Positions 13,001 through 28,000 of a DNA stretch of 64,000 bases are shown here, in pieces (within the stretch, counting starts at the first letter, position 1; each line of letters opens with the position of its first letter). The notes under the pieces were generated by a model that was not told where the DNA came from, ran no database searches, and worked only from the letters and a program-made list of their open reading frames with translations. The position numbers and the translations under genes were made by a program. Source of the DNA: Physella acuta (taxonomy: Eukaryota; Mollusca; Gastropoda; Physidae); contig NW_026732268.1 of NCBI RefSeq assembly GCF_028476545.1, forward strand, positions 328,501 through 392,500, given 5' to 3'.

Positions 13001-16000
13001 TACAACACACTGGTTCCTACAACACACTGGTTCCTACAACACACTGGTTCCTACAACACAACACACTGGTTCCTACAACACAACACACTGGTTCCTACAA
13101 CACACTGGTTCCTACAACACAACACACTGGTTCCTACAACACAACACACTGGTTCCTACAACACACTGGTTCCTACAACACAACACACTGGTTCCTACAA
13201 CACAACACACTGGTTCCTACAACACACTGGTTCCTACAACACAACACACTGGTTCCTACAACACACTGGTTCCTACAACACACTGGTTCCTACAACACAA
13301 CACACTGGTTCCTACAACACACTGGTTCCTACAACACAACACACTTTTCCTACAACACACTGGTTCCTACAACACACTGGTTCCTACAACACAACACACT
13401 GGTTCCTACAACACAACACACTGGTTCCTACAACACAACACACTGGTTCCTACAACACACTGGTTCCTACAACACACTGGTTCCTACAACACACTGGTTC
13501 CTACAACACAACACACTGGTTCCTACAACACAACACACTGGTTCCTACAACACAACACACTGGTTCCTACAACACACTGGTTCCTACAACACACTGGTTC
13601 CTACAACACACTGGTTCCTACAACACACTGGTTCCTACAACACACTGGTTCCTACAACACAACACACTGGTTCCTACAACACAACACACTGGTTCCTACA
13701 ACACACTGGTTCCTACAACACACTGGTTCCTACAACACACTGGTTCCTACAACACAACACACTGGTTCCTACAACACACTGGTTCCTACAACACAACACA
13801 CTGGTTCCTACAACACACTGGTTCCTACAACACAACACACTGGTTCCTACAACACAACACACTGGTTCCTACAACACACTGGTTCCTACAACACAACACA
13901 CTGGTTCCTACAACACACTGGTTCCTACAACACAACACACTGGTTCCTACAACACAACACACTGGTTCCTACAACACACTGGTTCCTACAACAAAACACA
14001 CTGGTTCCTACAACACACTGGTTCCTACAACACACTGGTTCCTACAACACACTGGTTCCTACAACACACTAGTTCCTACAACACAACACACTGGTTTCTA
14101 CAACACACTGGTTCCTACAACACACTGGTTCCTACAACACAACACACTGGTTCCTACAACACACTGGTTCCTACAACACACTGGTTCCTACAACACAACA
14201 CACTGGTTTCTACAACACAACACACTGGTTCCTACAACACAACACACTGGTTCCTACAACACAACACACTGGTTCCTACAACACACTGGTTCCTACAACA
14301 CACTGGTTCCTACAACAATTGTTCATCTCTGTTATTTGAACACTAATACAAGCAACAGCTACCCTGGATCTGTAGTATACCCTGGATGTATACATAAAGC
14401 CCCTCTATCTGTAGTATACCCTGGATGTAAACATAAAGCCCCTCTATCTGTAGTATACCCTGGATGTAAATATAAAGCCCCTCTATCTGTAGTATACCCT
14501 GGATGTAAACATAAAGCCCCTCTATCTGTAGAATACCCTGGATGTAAACATAAAGCCCCTCTATCTGTAGTATACCCTGGATGTAAATATAAAGCCCCTC
14601 TATCTGTAGTATACCCTGGATGTAAACATAAAGCCCCTCTATCTGTAGTATACCCTGGATGTAAATATAAAGCCCCTCTATCTGTAGTATACCCTGGATG
14701 TAAACATAAAGCCCCTCTATCTGTAGTATACCCTGGATGTAAACATAAAGCCCCTCTATCTGTAGTATAACCTGGATGTAAACATAAAGCCCCTCTATCT
14801 GTAGTATACCCTGGATGTAAATATAAAGCCCCTCTATCTGTAGTATACCCTGGATGTAAATATAAAGCCCCTCTATCTGTAGTATACCCTGGATGTAAAT
14901 ATAAAGCCCCTCTATCTGTAGGCGGAGATCTCAGCTCCTGAGGTCCGAGCTGTTGGTCAAGTCTTCCAGTCAGCTGGTGCCTTGACTGTCGGCACGTCAG
15001 AGAACGACGAGCCAGTGACAGGCACGTGCACATTCAGCGTGAGTGACGTCACCGTGCTAGACAATAGAACCAGCTCTTACCTCACACAGAACAACAGTAG
15101 GTTTACCCATTCATTCAACTCACTCATTCAACTCATTCATTCAACTCATTCATTCAACTCATTCATTCAATTCATTCATTCAACTCAATCATTCAACTCA
15201 TTCATTCAATTCATTCATTCAATTCATTCATTCAACTCATTCATTCAATTCATTCATTCAACTCATTCATTCAACTCATTCATTCAACTCATTCATTCAA
15301 TTCATTCATTCAACTCATTCATTCAACTCATTTATTCAACCCATTCATTCAACTCATTCATTCAATTCATTCATTCAACTCATTCATTCAACTCATTCAT
15401 TCAATTCATTCATTCAATTCATTCATTCAACTCATTCATACAACTCATTCATTCAACTCATTCATTCAACTCATTCATTCAATTCATTCATTCAACTCAT
15501 TCATTCAACTCATTCATTCAACTCATTCATTCAATTCATTCATTCAACTCATTCATTCAACTCATTCATTCAACGTATTCATTCAACGTATTCATTCATT
15601 TCATTCATTCAACTCATTCATTCAACTCATTCATTCAACTTATTCATTCAACTCATTCATTCAACTCATTCATTCAATTCATTCATTCAACTCATTCATT
15701 CAACTCATTCATTCAACGTATTCATTCAACGTATTCATTCATTTTTATTCATTCAACTCATTCATTCAACTCATTCATTCAACTCATTCATTCAACTTAT
15801 TCATTCAACTCATTCATTCAACTCATTCATTCAATTCATTCATTCAACTCATTCATTCAACTCATTCATTCAACTCATTCATTCAATAAGTTTATGTATT
15901 TCCACGAAAAAAGATATCAAGATTCAAGACATTAAGCATAACGTCGAGCACTTTGAAAACTCTTCATTTTACAAAACTTTTACAACACTACATTTCACAA

Positions 16001-19000
16001 AACTTTTACAACACTTCATTTTACAAAACTTTTACAACACTTCATTTTACAAAACTTTTACAACACTACATTTTACAAAACTTTTACAACACTACATTTT
16101 ACAAAACTTTTACAACACTTCATTTTACAAAACTTTTGCAACACTTCATTTTACAAAACTTTTACAACACGTTTCGTTCGTTTATAACGACAATAAGAAA
16201 ATGTCTGTACAAATGTTGATCTAACCCTAACCCATATATCCACAAGAAAATGTGTGTACAAATGTTGATCTAACCCATATACACAAGAAAATGTGTGTAC
16301 AAATGTTGATCTAACTCTAACCCATATATCCACAAGAAAATGTGTGTACAAATGTTGATCTAACCCATATACACAAGAAAATGTCTGTACAAATGTTGAT
16401 CTAACTCTAACCCATATACACAAGAAAATGTCTGTACAAATGTTGATCTAACCCTAACCCATATATCCACAAGAAAATGTGTGTACAAATGTTGATCTAA
16501 CCCTAACCCATATATCCACAAGAAAATGTGTGTACAAATGTTGATCTAACCCTAACCCATATATACACAAGAAAATGTGTGTACAAATGTTGATCTAACC
16601 GTTTCTGCTTTCAGATTTGAGCCAGCAGTTGTTCCAAGGATGTCTGCCTGTGGCCGGCAATGAGACGGTCACGTCTTTAAGTGGCAGGAGCGGCGCCGAT
16701 CTTCTGCTGGCCTGCAGGCAGCTGTGTCAGGTTGCGGCCAGTACCGCTGCTCTCATCAACGGCACCACGTGCGCATGCTCCAACAGCACATCCGGGCTAG
16801 TTCCGGCTTCTGCGTGTGAGGGGAAGTGGGCGGTGTATCTGGTGAGTCGCGTGCGGCTAGCCACGCCCCTGACGCTGTCGCTGGACTGCAAGACGCTGAG
16901 CACTAGAGGCTACACGAGGCCCGGGGAGGAGCTGAGCTGCATGGCTGTGGTTGGCTCCGGGCTGAACCCCGTGGTTGGCTCCGGGCTGAACCCCGTTTAT
17001 AAACTTACCTTTGATGACGGGACAGTCATGACAACTACGTCTATGCCTGTCAGCTACAGCTTCTCACAGGCTGGTCTCCACGTCGTCACAGTCAGCACTC
17101 AAATAGGAACCCTGACACTGACAAACAGGACGGTCGTCAGTGTGGACAGTGTGGACGAAGGTCAACCTCCACAAGTCGTTGGCTTAACTGTTAGCTCGAG
17201 TCCTGCGACCTTGACCGCTATATGTGCTCTGACCATTATGGACCCCCAGACCAGCACTTGTGTTTTGTCTTTCGGCAACGGAGACGAGTCTCCCGCCTAT
17301 ACTTTTGTGACGTACGGCTCCAGCATCAGCGTGCAGCACGCGTATCGTGTGAGCGGTGCTTACAGCGTGCGGGCGTACTGCAGCAATAGGTACGGCAACC
17401 AGTCAACTCTGGTAAGGTTTTTAGCCAGACAGGCTATGACGTCATACAGCTACATCACAAACCTGCAAAGTTTGACCATGCCGACATTTGGCGACCCCCT
17501 CTTTTATAAGAACTTGGTTTTTAAGGTCAACGGATCAGCCGTTGCCTATGACGTCAGTGATGCAGGAGTTGCCAGTGTCGATAACGATTATTTGGAGCAG
17601 GGCGTAGATAATGTCGTTACTATGGTAGCAGAGAATACCCTAATGGACCGGCGTGTGTTAGCGGTGAGAAAAGTACCAATGAAACCGCTCATCAAAACAG
17701 ACAAGACTGCCGGCACCTGGAACCTCACCGTCCAGGTGAGATTTCTTGTAGAGGTCAATGACCATCTGTGGTTGACGCTCGACTTTGGGCAGGGCAAAGA
17801 GGGCAAGTACCTGTACACGCCAGGCCTAAACTCGTCAGTACAGGTGGACGAGTTGGTGTACTTTGGCGCTCTGGGTGTGTACACTCTCACCGCCACTGTC
17901 AGCAACGAACTGGGAGAGGCCAGTGCTCGAGCCGATCTCTCTGTGGAGGTCCCCATCACAGAGATGAGCGTGGAAACCTACAACGTCACATCTCTGACTC
18001 AGCCGGCTCTTTTCCAAGTCAGCATCAACCCTGGGCTCATTGGGCCGCGAACTGTCAACTTTACTTTCAATTTTGGTGACGGCTCGCGTCAAACGGTTGT
18101 ATACCACAGTCAGTCGACGGCGGGGTTCGAACCCATCCAAGTGCAACACAGCTACAGCAGCTGGGGCATCTACGGCGTCAGGGTTCTGGCGGCCAACAAC
18201 GTCAGCCAGACGGAGGAACACGTGACCGTCCAGGTGGGCCAGAACATCAGCTACCTCGACATCTCCACCCCCGGGGAGAGGATCACCTATGGCTCCCAGC
18301 TCGAGTTGACCGTCCTCTGCCCCACCGGCTCCAACGTTCTCTACACCGTGGAGTTTGGGGACGGGACACAGTTCTCAGTGGGCGAGCAGCGACCAGCAGA
18401 CATATCCTCACAAAGCAATGTCAAGGCCATGACCGACACATCGGCCGTCATCACGCACGTGTACACCCGACCAGGCTATTACAAGGTCAAGGTTACAGCT
18501 TCCAATGAGTTCGGCGCCATGAAAGCCGAGCTGTGTCCAACCATAGTCGTGGGACAGCCAACCGTTTCCTCGTGCCCCGCCCCTTCCGTCTCTTTCCGCA
18601 ATGCTGTGTCGAGCTGGGAGAAGCCTGTGACCTTAAGGAGGTCAACACAAAACACGTTGACAGTGGATGTCACGCACGACTGCCCCGTGAAATTAAACAT
18701 GACGTTCTCCTGGACGGCCGCAGCCCTGTCTGACGCCAGTGGAGATCGTACCCTAAGAAGCATAGACACGTTTTGTGGGTTTAGGCTGATGAACCCCACC
18801 CTGAGGATCGAACCCTTGACTCTGCCATTCGGGTTGTACGCTCTAACTGTGACCGTGTCCCCAGCAGTCGATGACCTTCTTTACACGTCTGCTCAAATCT
18901 GGGTCAAGGTCATTCAATCTGAGCCAGTTCCCGTACTTGACGGCGATCCTGTACGCACCATCATGACGTATGGAACAGCCATCTTTGATATTTCCGGTTC

Positions 19001-22000
19001 GTACGACCCTGACCTTGACATTGACCGCCGGCGTGCTTTATCCTTCCATTTGTTCTTCATGCCCGAGGGTGAGCTGAAGAGCGTTCAGAGGCTGACACTG
19101 GAGCAGACGATTGGCTCTTCTGAACTCATAACCAACCGGACCATCTTCCGCACGTCAAGCTCCAACTACCTCGGCCTGTACCAGCGTGCTGGATGTTTCA
19201 ACAGCACATCAGAACTGCTAGACGACCTCTCCGTTTTTGGCGGTAGAATCAGCTTTGCTGCCAACAATTTTGATTCCAGTCAGTTCTCGTTTGCTGTCGT
19301 TCTATGGGCCGAGCGGAATGACCTGTCCGCGATGATCTACCAAATCGTCGAGGTCCGCTCTAGCAACATGAGCCTGGATGACCTTGGCTCTCTCCTTGAC
19401 CTGGCTAAGAACGCTGACCCCGATACAGCCATACGACTGCTTGGTGGGGCGGCAAGTGCTATACTCACACAAGATGTACGTACATACAGCCATACATACA
19501 GCCATACACCAGCCATACACCAGCCATACACCAGCCATACACAAGATGTACGTACATACAGCCATACACCAGCCATACACCAGCCATACACAAGATGTAC
19601 GTACATACAGCCATACACCAGCCATACACAAGATGTACGTACATACAGCCATACACCAACCATACACCATACTCACACAAGATGTACGTACATACAGCCA
19701 TACACCAGCCATACACCAGCCATACACCAGCCATGTCAAACACCAGTGATACACCAGCAATACACCAGCCATACACCAGCCATACACCAGCCATGTCAAA
19801 CACCAGTGATACACCAGACATACACCAGCCATACATCAGCCATACACCAGCCATGTCAAACACCAGTGATACACCAGACATACACCAGCCATACACCAGC
19901 CATACACTAGCCATGCCATACACAAGCCATACACCAGCCATACACCAGCCATACATCAGCCATACACCAGCCATGTCAAACACCAGTGATACACCAGCAA
20001 TACACCAGCCATACACCAGCCATACATTAGCCATGCCATACACAAGCCATACACCAGCCATACACCAGCTATACACAAGCCATACACCAGCCATACACAA
20101 GCCATACACCAGCCATACACCAGCCATACACAAGCCATACACAAGCCATACACCAGCCATACACTAGCCATGCCATACACAAGCCATACACCAGCCATAC
20201 ACCAGCCATACACCAGCCATACACCAGCCATACATCAGCCATACATCAGCCATACATCAGCCATACATCAGCCATACATCAGCCATACACCAGCCATGCC
20301 ATACACCAGCCATACACCAGCCATACACCAGCCATACACCAGCCATACACCAGCCATACACCAGCCATACACAAGCCATACACCAGCCATACACCAGCCA
20401 TACACCAGCCATACACAAGCCATACACCAGCCATACACAAGCCATACACCAGCCATACACCAGCCATACACCAGCCATACACCAGCCATACACAAGCCAT
20501 ACACCAGCCATACACCAGCCATACACAAGCCATACACAAGCCATACACCAGCCATACACCAGCCATACACCAGCAATACACCAGCCATACACCAGCCATG
20601 CCATACACCAGCCATACACCAGCCATACACCAGCATACACAAGCCATACATCAGCCATACACTAGACATATATCAGTTATACACTAACCATACGAAAACC
20701 ATTGAATTTCGAATTTGTCTCTCCCCCCCCCAATCTTATTGTCTGTCTCTCCCCCATCCCTTGCTACTTTATTACAAACCTCACAACTTTACAAATAGAT
20801 TCCCCCACTTTACAAATAGATTCCCCACTTTATAAATAGATTCCCCCACTTTACAAATAGATTCCCCCACTTTACAAATAGATTCCCCCACTTTACAAAT
20901 AGATTCCCCCACTTTACAAATAGATTCCCCCACTTTACAAATAGATTCACCCGCTTTACAAATAGATTCACCCGCTTTACAAATAGATTCGCCCACTTTA
21001 CCAATAGATTCCCCCACTTTACAAATAGATTCACTCAATTAACAAATAGATTCCCCCACTTTACAAATCGATTCGCCACCTTTACAAATAGATTCCCCCA
21101 CTTTACAAATAGATTTCCCCACTTTACAAATAGATTCGCCCGCTTTACAAATAGATTTCCCCACTTTAGCAATAGATTCACTCACTTAACAAATAGATTC
21201 CCCCACTTTGCAAATAGATTCCCCCACTTTACAAATAGATTTCCCCCACTTTACAAATAGATTCCCCCACTTTTCAAATAGATTCACCCACTTAACAAAT
21301 AGATTCACCCACAAATAGATTAGCTATTGCTGACTCATGTCAAATGTTTTACAGACTTCATCGGCGGAGGCGCAGGAAAAATTAGCGGCGGTAAGTAATT
21401 TATCAACTTTTGGTATCGTTGTTAACTTGATGTATTTTATCAACTTTTGTTATCGTTGTCTATTTTATCAACTTTTGTTAACTTGATGTATTTTATCAAC
21501 TTTTGTTAACTTGATGTATTTTATCAACTTTTGTTAACTTGATGTATTTTATCAACTTTTGTTAACTTGATGTATTTTATCAACTTTTGTTAACTTGATG
21601 TATTTTATCAACTTTTGTTAACTTGATGTATTTTATCAACGTTTGGTGCCGTTGTTAGCTACCAATGATCTTCTGGTGTTTTTCCCACTAGTCTACAGAA
21701 GCGGTGGTCAACACATTGGGGTCTGTGGCCAAGAGAATCGACAGTCCCAGTCAGGCGGCCAAGTGCGCCTCAGCCATCAAGACCATGACAAGCAACAAGG
21801 ACATCGTCAGTGAGGGCTCCAGAGTACGTCTCGTGTCCGTTCATCGTTGTGTCCTTCAATTGTTGTGTCCGTCTGTCGTTGTGTCCGTCAATTGTTAGGT
21901 CCGTCAATTGTTGTGTCCGTCAATTGTTGTGTCAGTCAATTGTTGTGTCCGTCAATTATTGTGTCCGTCAATTGTTGTCTCCGTCTGTCGTAGTGTCCGT

Positions 22001-25000
22001 TGTCTCCACTAACATTTGACTTTGTCACATTTCACTATGCCATGCCCACTAACACTTGACCTTGTCACATTTCACTATGCCACGCCCACTAACATTTGAC
22101 CTTGTCACATTTCACTATGCCATGCCCACTAACACTTGAACTTGTCACATTTCACTATACCACGCCCACTAGCATTTGACCTTGACACATTTCACGATGC
22201 CACGCCCACTAACATTTGACCTTGTCACATTTCACTATGCCACGCCCACTAACACTTGACCTTGTTACATTTCACTATGCCACGCCCACTAACACTTGAC
22301 CTTGTCAGATTTCACTATGCCACGCCCACTAACATTTGACCTTGTCACATTTCACTATGCCACGCCCACTAACACTTGACCTTGTTACATTTCACTATGC
22401 CACGCCCACTAACACTTGACCTTGTCAGATTTCACTATGCCACGCCCACTAACATTTGACCTTGTCACATATCACTATGCCACGCCCACTAACACTTGAC
22501 CTTGTCACATTTCACTATGCCACACCCACTAACACTTGACCTTGTCACATTTCACTATGCCACGCCCACTAACATTTGACCTTGTCACATTTCACTATGC
22601 CATGCCCACTAACACTTGACCTTGTCACATTTCACTATGCCACGCCCACTAACATTTGACCTTGTCACATTTCACTATGCCACGCCCACTAACACTTGAC
22701 CTTGTCACATTTCACTATGCCACGCCCACTAACATTTGACCTTGTCACAGTCCTCAGCAGCTGGGGCTTTCGTTGACTTGGCCAACGGTTCATCGTCCAT
22801 GGCAGAGGCAACAGTAGATGACGCGTCAAGCTTTGCTGGTGGTAGGTTTTTGGTTCACTTCACAAGGTCTTTCATGATGTTTACATAGTCTTCACAAGGT
22901 CTTTCATGTTGTTTACATAGACTTCACAAGGTCTTTCATGATGTTTACATAGATTTCACAAGGTCTTTCATGATGTTTACATAGATTTCACAAGGTCTTT
23001 CATGATGTTTACATAGATTTCACAAGGTCTTTCATGATGTTTACATAGATTTCACAAGGTCTTTCATGATGTTTACATAGTCTTCACAAGGTCTTTCATG
23101 ATGTTTACATAGTCTTCACAAGGTCTTTCATGATGTTTACATAGACAACAGTCAGCACTAGACCAAGTGGTCAGCACTAGACCAAGTGGTCAGCACTAGA
23201 CCAAGTGGTCAGCACTAGACCAAGTGGTCAGCACTAGACCAAAAGGTCAGCACTAGATCAAGTGGTCAGCACTAGACCAAGTGGTCAGCACTAGACCAAG
23301 TGGTCAGCACTAGACCAAGTGGTCAGCACTAGACCAAGTGTTAATGCAATCACTACTATCTTACTGAATGCTGACCTAATTTAGGAATTCACTGACTTGA
23401 CACTTGAACTTATTTTTAGAATGCCTTGGTGGACTTGGCAATATTTTCCCAAGCAGTCCAAAGCCACTGGCAAGTTCCAGCCTTCCGAGCGAGACTGAGG
23501 TCACCACAGTTCTGCTTGACCTGCTCTCGACACGCTCCGATGGACCTACCACGCCCAGCACTCGTGTGGCTGGAGGTCAAACATCTACATCACCCACACG
23601 GACCACCACACGGATAACCACACCACCCACACCGACCACCACATCGACCAGCGTGTGGAGCACAGCGCAGTCAAGCATCATCCACACGAGTGTAGGTTCG
23701 AGCCTTGCCCCGACAGTCCGGGCCTCGTATCAAAACAACGGTGACAACTTCACCATCAGCGGCGTCACTGTTGCCAGTCTGCTACTCAATGCATCAAGGG
23801 ATTACACGTAACTAGATGCTCAATTCTAATCGAGTATACATTCATTTCTTGTGTCAAGGACATTACCTCCCTTAGTTACCAAGACATTACTTCCCTTAGT
23901 TACCAAGACATTACTTCCCTTAGTTACCACTGCAGACATTACTTCCCTTAGTTACCACTGAAGACATTACCTCCCTAAGTTACCACTGCAGACATTACTT
24001 CCCTTAGTTACCACTGAAGACATTACCTCCCTAAGTTACCACTGAAGACATAACCTCCCTTAGTTACCACTGAAGACATTACTTCCCTTAGTTACCACTG
24101 CAGACATTACCTCCCTTAGTTACCACTGCAGACATTATCTCCCTTAGTTACCACTGCAGACATTATCTCCCTTAGTTACCACTGCAGACATTACCTCCCT
24201 TAGTTACCAAGACATTAATTCCCTTAGTTACCACTGCAGACATTACTTCCCTTAGTTACCACTGCAGACATTACTTCCCTTAGTTACCACTGCAGACATT
24301 AATTCCCTTAGTTACCACTGCAGACATTACTTCCCTTAGTTACCACTGCAGACATTAATTCCTTTAGTTACCACTGCAGACATTACCTCCCTTAGTTACC
24401 ACTGCAGACATTACTTCCCTTAGTTACCAAGACATTACCTCCCTTAGTTACCACTGCAGACATTAATTCCCTTAGTTACCACTGCAGACATTACTTCCCT
24501 TAGTTACCACTGCAGACATTACCTCCCTTAGTTACCACTGCAGACATTACCTCCCTTAGTTACCAAGACATTACTTCCCTTAGTTACCACTGCAGACATT
24601 AATTCCCTTAGTTACCACTGCAGACATTACTTCCCTTAGTTACCACTGCAGACATTATCTCCCTTAATTTCCACTGCAGACATTACCTCCCTTAGTTACC
24701 AAGACATTAATTCCCTTAGTTACCACTGCAGACATTACCTCCCTTAGTTACCACTGCAGACATTACCTCCCTTAGTTACCAAGACATTACTTCCCTTAGT
24801 TACCACTGCAGACATTACTTCCCTTAGTTACCACTGCAGACATTACTTCCCTTAGTTACCAAGACATTACTTCCCTTAGTTACCACTGCAGACATTACTT
24901 CCCTTAGTTACCAAGACATTACCTCCCTTAGTTACCACTGCAGACATTACCTCCCTTAGTTACCACTGCAGACATTACCTCCCTTAGTTACCACTGCAGC

Positions 25001-28000
25001 AATTATCTCCCTTAGTTACCACTGCAGACATTACTTCCCTTAGTTACCACTGCAGACATTACCTCCCTAAGTTACCACTGCAGACATTACTTCACTTAGT
25101 TACCACTGCAGACATTAATTCCTTTAGTTACCACTGCAGACATTACTTCCCTTAGTTACCACTGCAGACATTACCTCCCTTAGTTACCAAGACATTAATT
25201 CCCTTAGTTACCACTGCAGACATTACTTCCCTTAGTTACCACTGCAGACATTACCTCCCTTAGTTACCAAGACATTAATTCCCTTAGTTACCACTGCAGA
25301 CATTACTTCCCTTAGTTACCACTGCAGACATTACCTCCCTAAGCTACTACTGCAGACATTACTTCCCTTAGTTACCACTGCAGACATTAATTCCTTTAGT
25401 TACCACTGCAGACATTACTTCCCTTAGTTACCACTGCAGACATAACCTCCCTAAGTTACCAAGACATTACCTCCCTTAGTTACCACTGCAGACATTACCT
25501 CCCTTAGTTACCAAGACATTACTTCCCTTAGTTACCACTGCAGACATTACTTCCCTTAGTTACCACTGCAGACATTACCTCCCTTAGTTACCACTGCAGA
25601 CATTACCTCCCTAAGTTACCACTGCAGCAATTATCTCCCTTAGTTACCACTGCAGACATTACTTCCCTTAGTTACCACTGCAGACATTACCTCCCTTAGT
25701 TACCACTGCAGACATTACTTCCCTTAGTTACCACTGCAGACATTACCTCCCTTAGTTACCAAGACATTAATTCCCTTAGTTACCACTGCAGACATTACTT
25801 CCCTTAGTTACCACTGCAGACATTACTTCCCTTAGTTACCACTGCAGACATTACTTCCCTTAGTTACCACTGCAGACATTACCTCCTTTAGTTACCACTG
25901 AAGACATTACCTCCCTTAGTTACCACTGCAGACATTACCTCCCTTAGTTACCAAGACATTACTTCCCTTAGTTACCACTGCAGACATTACCTCCCTTAGT
26001 TACCACTGCAGTCATTATCTCCCTTAGTTACCACTGCAGACATTACCTCCCTTAGTTACCAAGACATTACTTCCCTAAGTTACCACTGCAGACATTACCT
26101 CCATTGGTTAACAACACCCTCCACCCCCACCCCCCTCCCCAAAGACATTACCTCCATTGTTCCCCCCTCCCCAAAGACATTGCCCCTACCTTTTCACGCC
26201 AACAAACACGTGTGCCACAAGAGTTTCAAGTGTAGATTAACCTTATGTTCCACGGGGAATACCCTAACCCAAGTGTAGACTAACCTTATGTTCCACGAGG
26301 AATACCCTAACCCAAGTGTAGATTAACCTTATGTTCCACGGGGAATGCCCTAACCCAAGTGTAGATTAACCATATGTTCCACGGGGAATGCCCTAACCCA
26401 AGTGTAGATTAACCTTATGTTCCACGGGGAATGCCCTAACCCAAGTGTAGATTAACCTTATGTTCCACGGGGAATGCCCTAACCCAAGTGTAGATTAACT
26501 TTATGTTCCACGGGGAATGCCCTAACCCAAGTGTAGATTAACCTTATGTTCCACGGGGAATACCCTAACCCAAGTGTAGATTAACCTTATGTTCCACGGG
26601 GAATACCCTAACCCAAGTGTAGATTAACCTTATGTTCCACGGGGAATGCCCTAACCCAAGTGTAGATTAACCTTATGTTCCACGGGGAATGCCCTAACCC
26701 AAGTGTAGATTAACCTTATGTTCCACGGGGAATGCCCTAACCCAAGTGTAGATTAACCTTATGTTCCACGGGGAATACCCTAACCCAAGTGTAGATTAAC
26801 CTTATGTTCCACGGGGAATGCCCTAACCCAAGTGTAGATTAACTTTATGTTCAACGGGGATTACCCTAACCCAAGTGTAGATTAACCTTATGTTCCACGG
26901 GGAATGCCCTAACCCAAGTGTAGATTAACTTTATGTTCCACGGGGAATACCCTAACCCAAGTGTAGATTAACTTTATGTTCCACGGGGAATACCCTAACC
27001 CAAGTGTAGATTAACCTTATGTTCCACGGGGAATGCCCTAACCCAAGTGTAGATTAACCTTATGTTCCACGGGGAATGCCCTAACCCAAGTGTAGATTAA
27101 CCTTATGTTCCACGGGGAATGCCCTAACCCAAGTGTAGATTAACTTTATGTTTCACGGGGAATACCCTAACCCAAGTGTAGATTAACCTTATGTTCCACG
27201 GGGAATGCCCTAACCCAAGTGTAGATTAACCTTATGTTCCACGGGGAATGCCCTAACCCAAGTGTAGATTAACCTTATGTTCCACGGGGAATACCCTAAC
27301 CCAAGTGTAGATTAACTTTATGTTCCATGGGGAATACCCTAACCCAAGTGTAGATTAACCTTATGTTCCACGGGGAATGCCCTAACCCAAGTGTAGATTA
27401 ACTTTATGTTCCACGGGGAATACCCTAACCCAAGTGTAGATTAACCTTATGTTCCACGGGGAATGCCCTAACCCAAGTGTAGATTAACCTTATGTTCCAC
27501 GGGGAATGCCCTAACCCAAGTGTAGATTAACCTTATGTTCCACGGGGAATGCCCTAACCCAAGTGTAGATTAACTTTATGTTCCACGGGGAATACCCTAA
27601 CCCAAGTGTAGATTAACCTTATGTTCCACGGGGAATGCCCTAACCCAAGTGTAGATTAACCTTATGTTCCACGGGGAATGCCCTAACCCAAGTGTAGATT
27701 AACCTTATGTTCCACGGGGAATGCCCTAACCCAAGTGTAGATTAACCATATGTTCCACGGGGAATGCACTAACCCAAGTGTAGATTAACCTTATGTTCCA
27801 CGAGGAATACCCTAACCCAAGTGTAGATTAACCTTATGTTCCACGGGGAATGCCCTAACCCAAGTGTAGATTAACCTTATGTTCCACGGGGAATGCCCTA
27901 ACCCAAGTGTAGATTAACCTTATGTTCCACGGGGAATGCCCTAACCCAAGTGTAGATTAACTTTATGTTCCACGGGGAATGCCCTAACCCAAGTGTAGAT

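Noticed and set aside
11564-14770. 1,068- and 903-codon open frames over the intron 3 array
   Set aside because: Products of the stop-free 17/22-bp unit in more than one frame. The true exon 3 ends at 11626 at a good donor.
14982-15935. 317-codon frame continuing exon 4 into the 12-bp array
   Set aside because: Exon 4 coding fits only to 15096. Beyond it the frame is a simple repeat of His/Ser/Phe/Asn/Ile, and the donor at 15097 joins exon 5 in phase.
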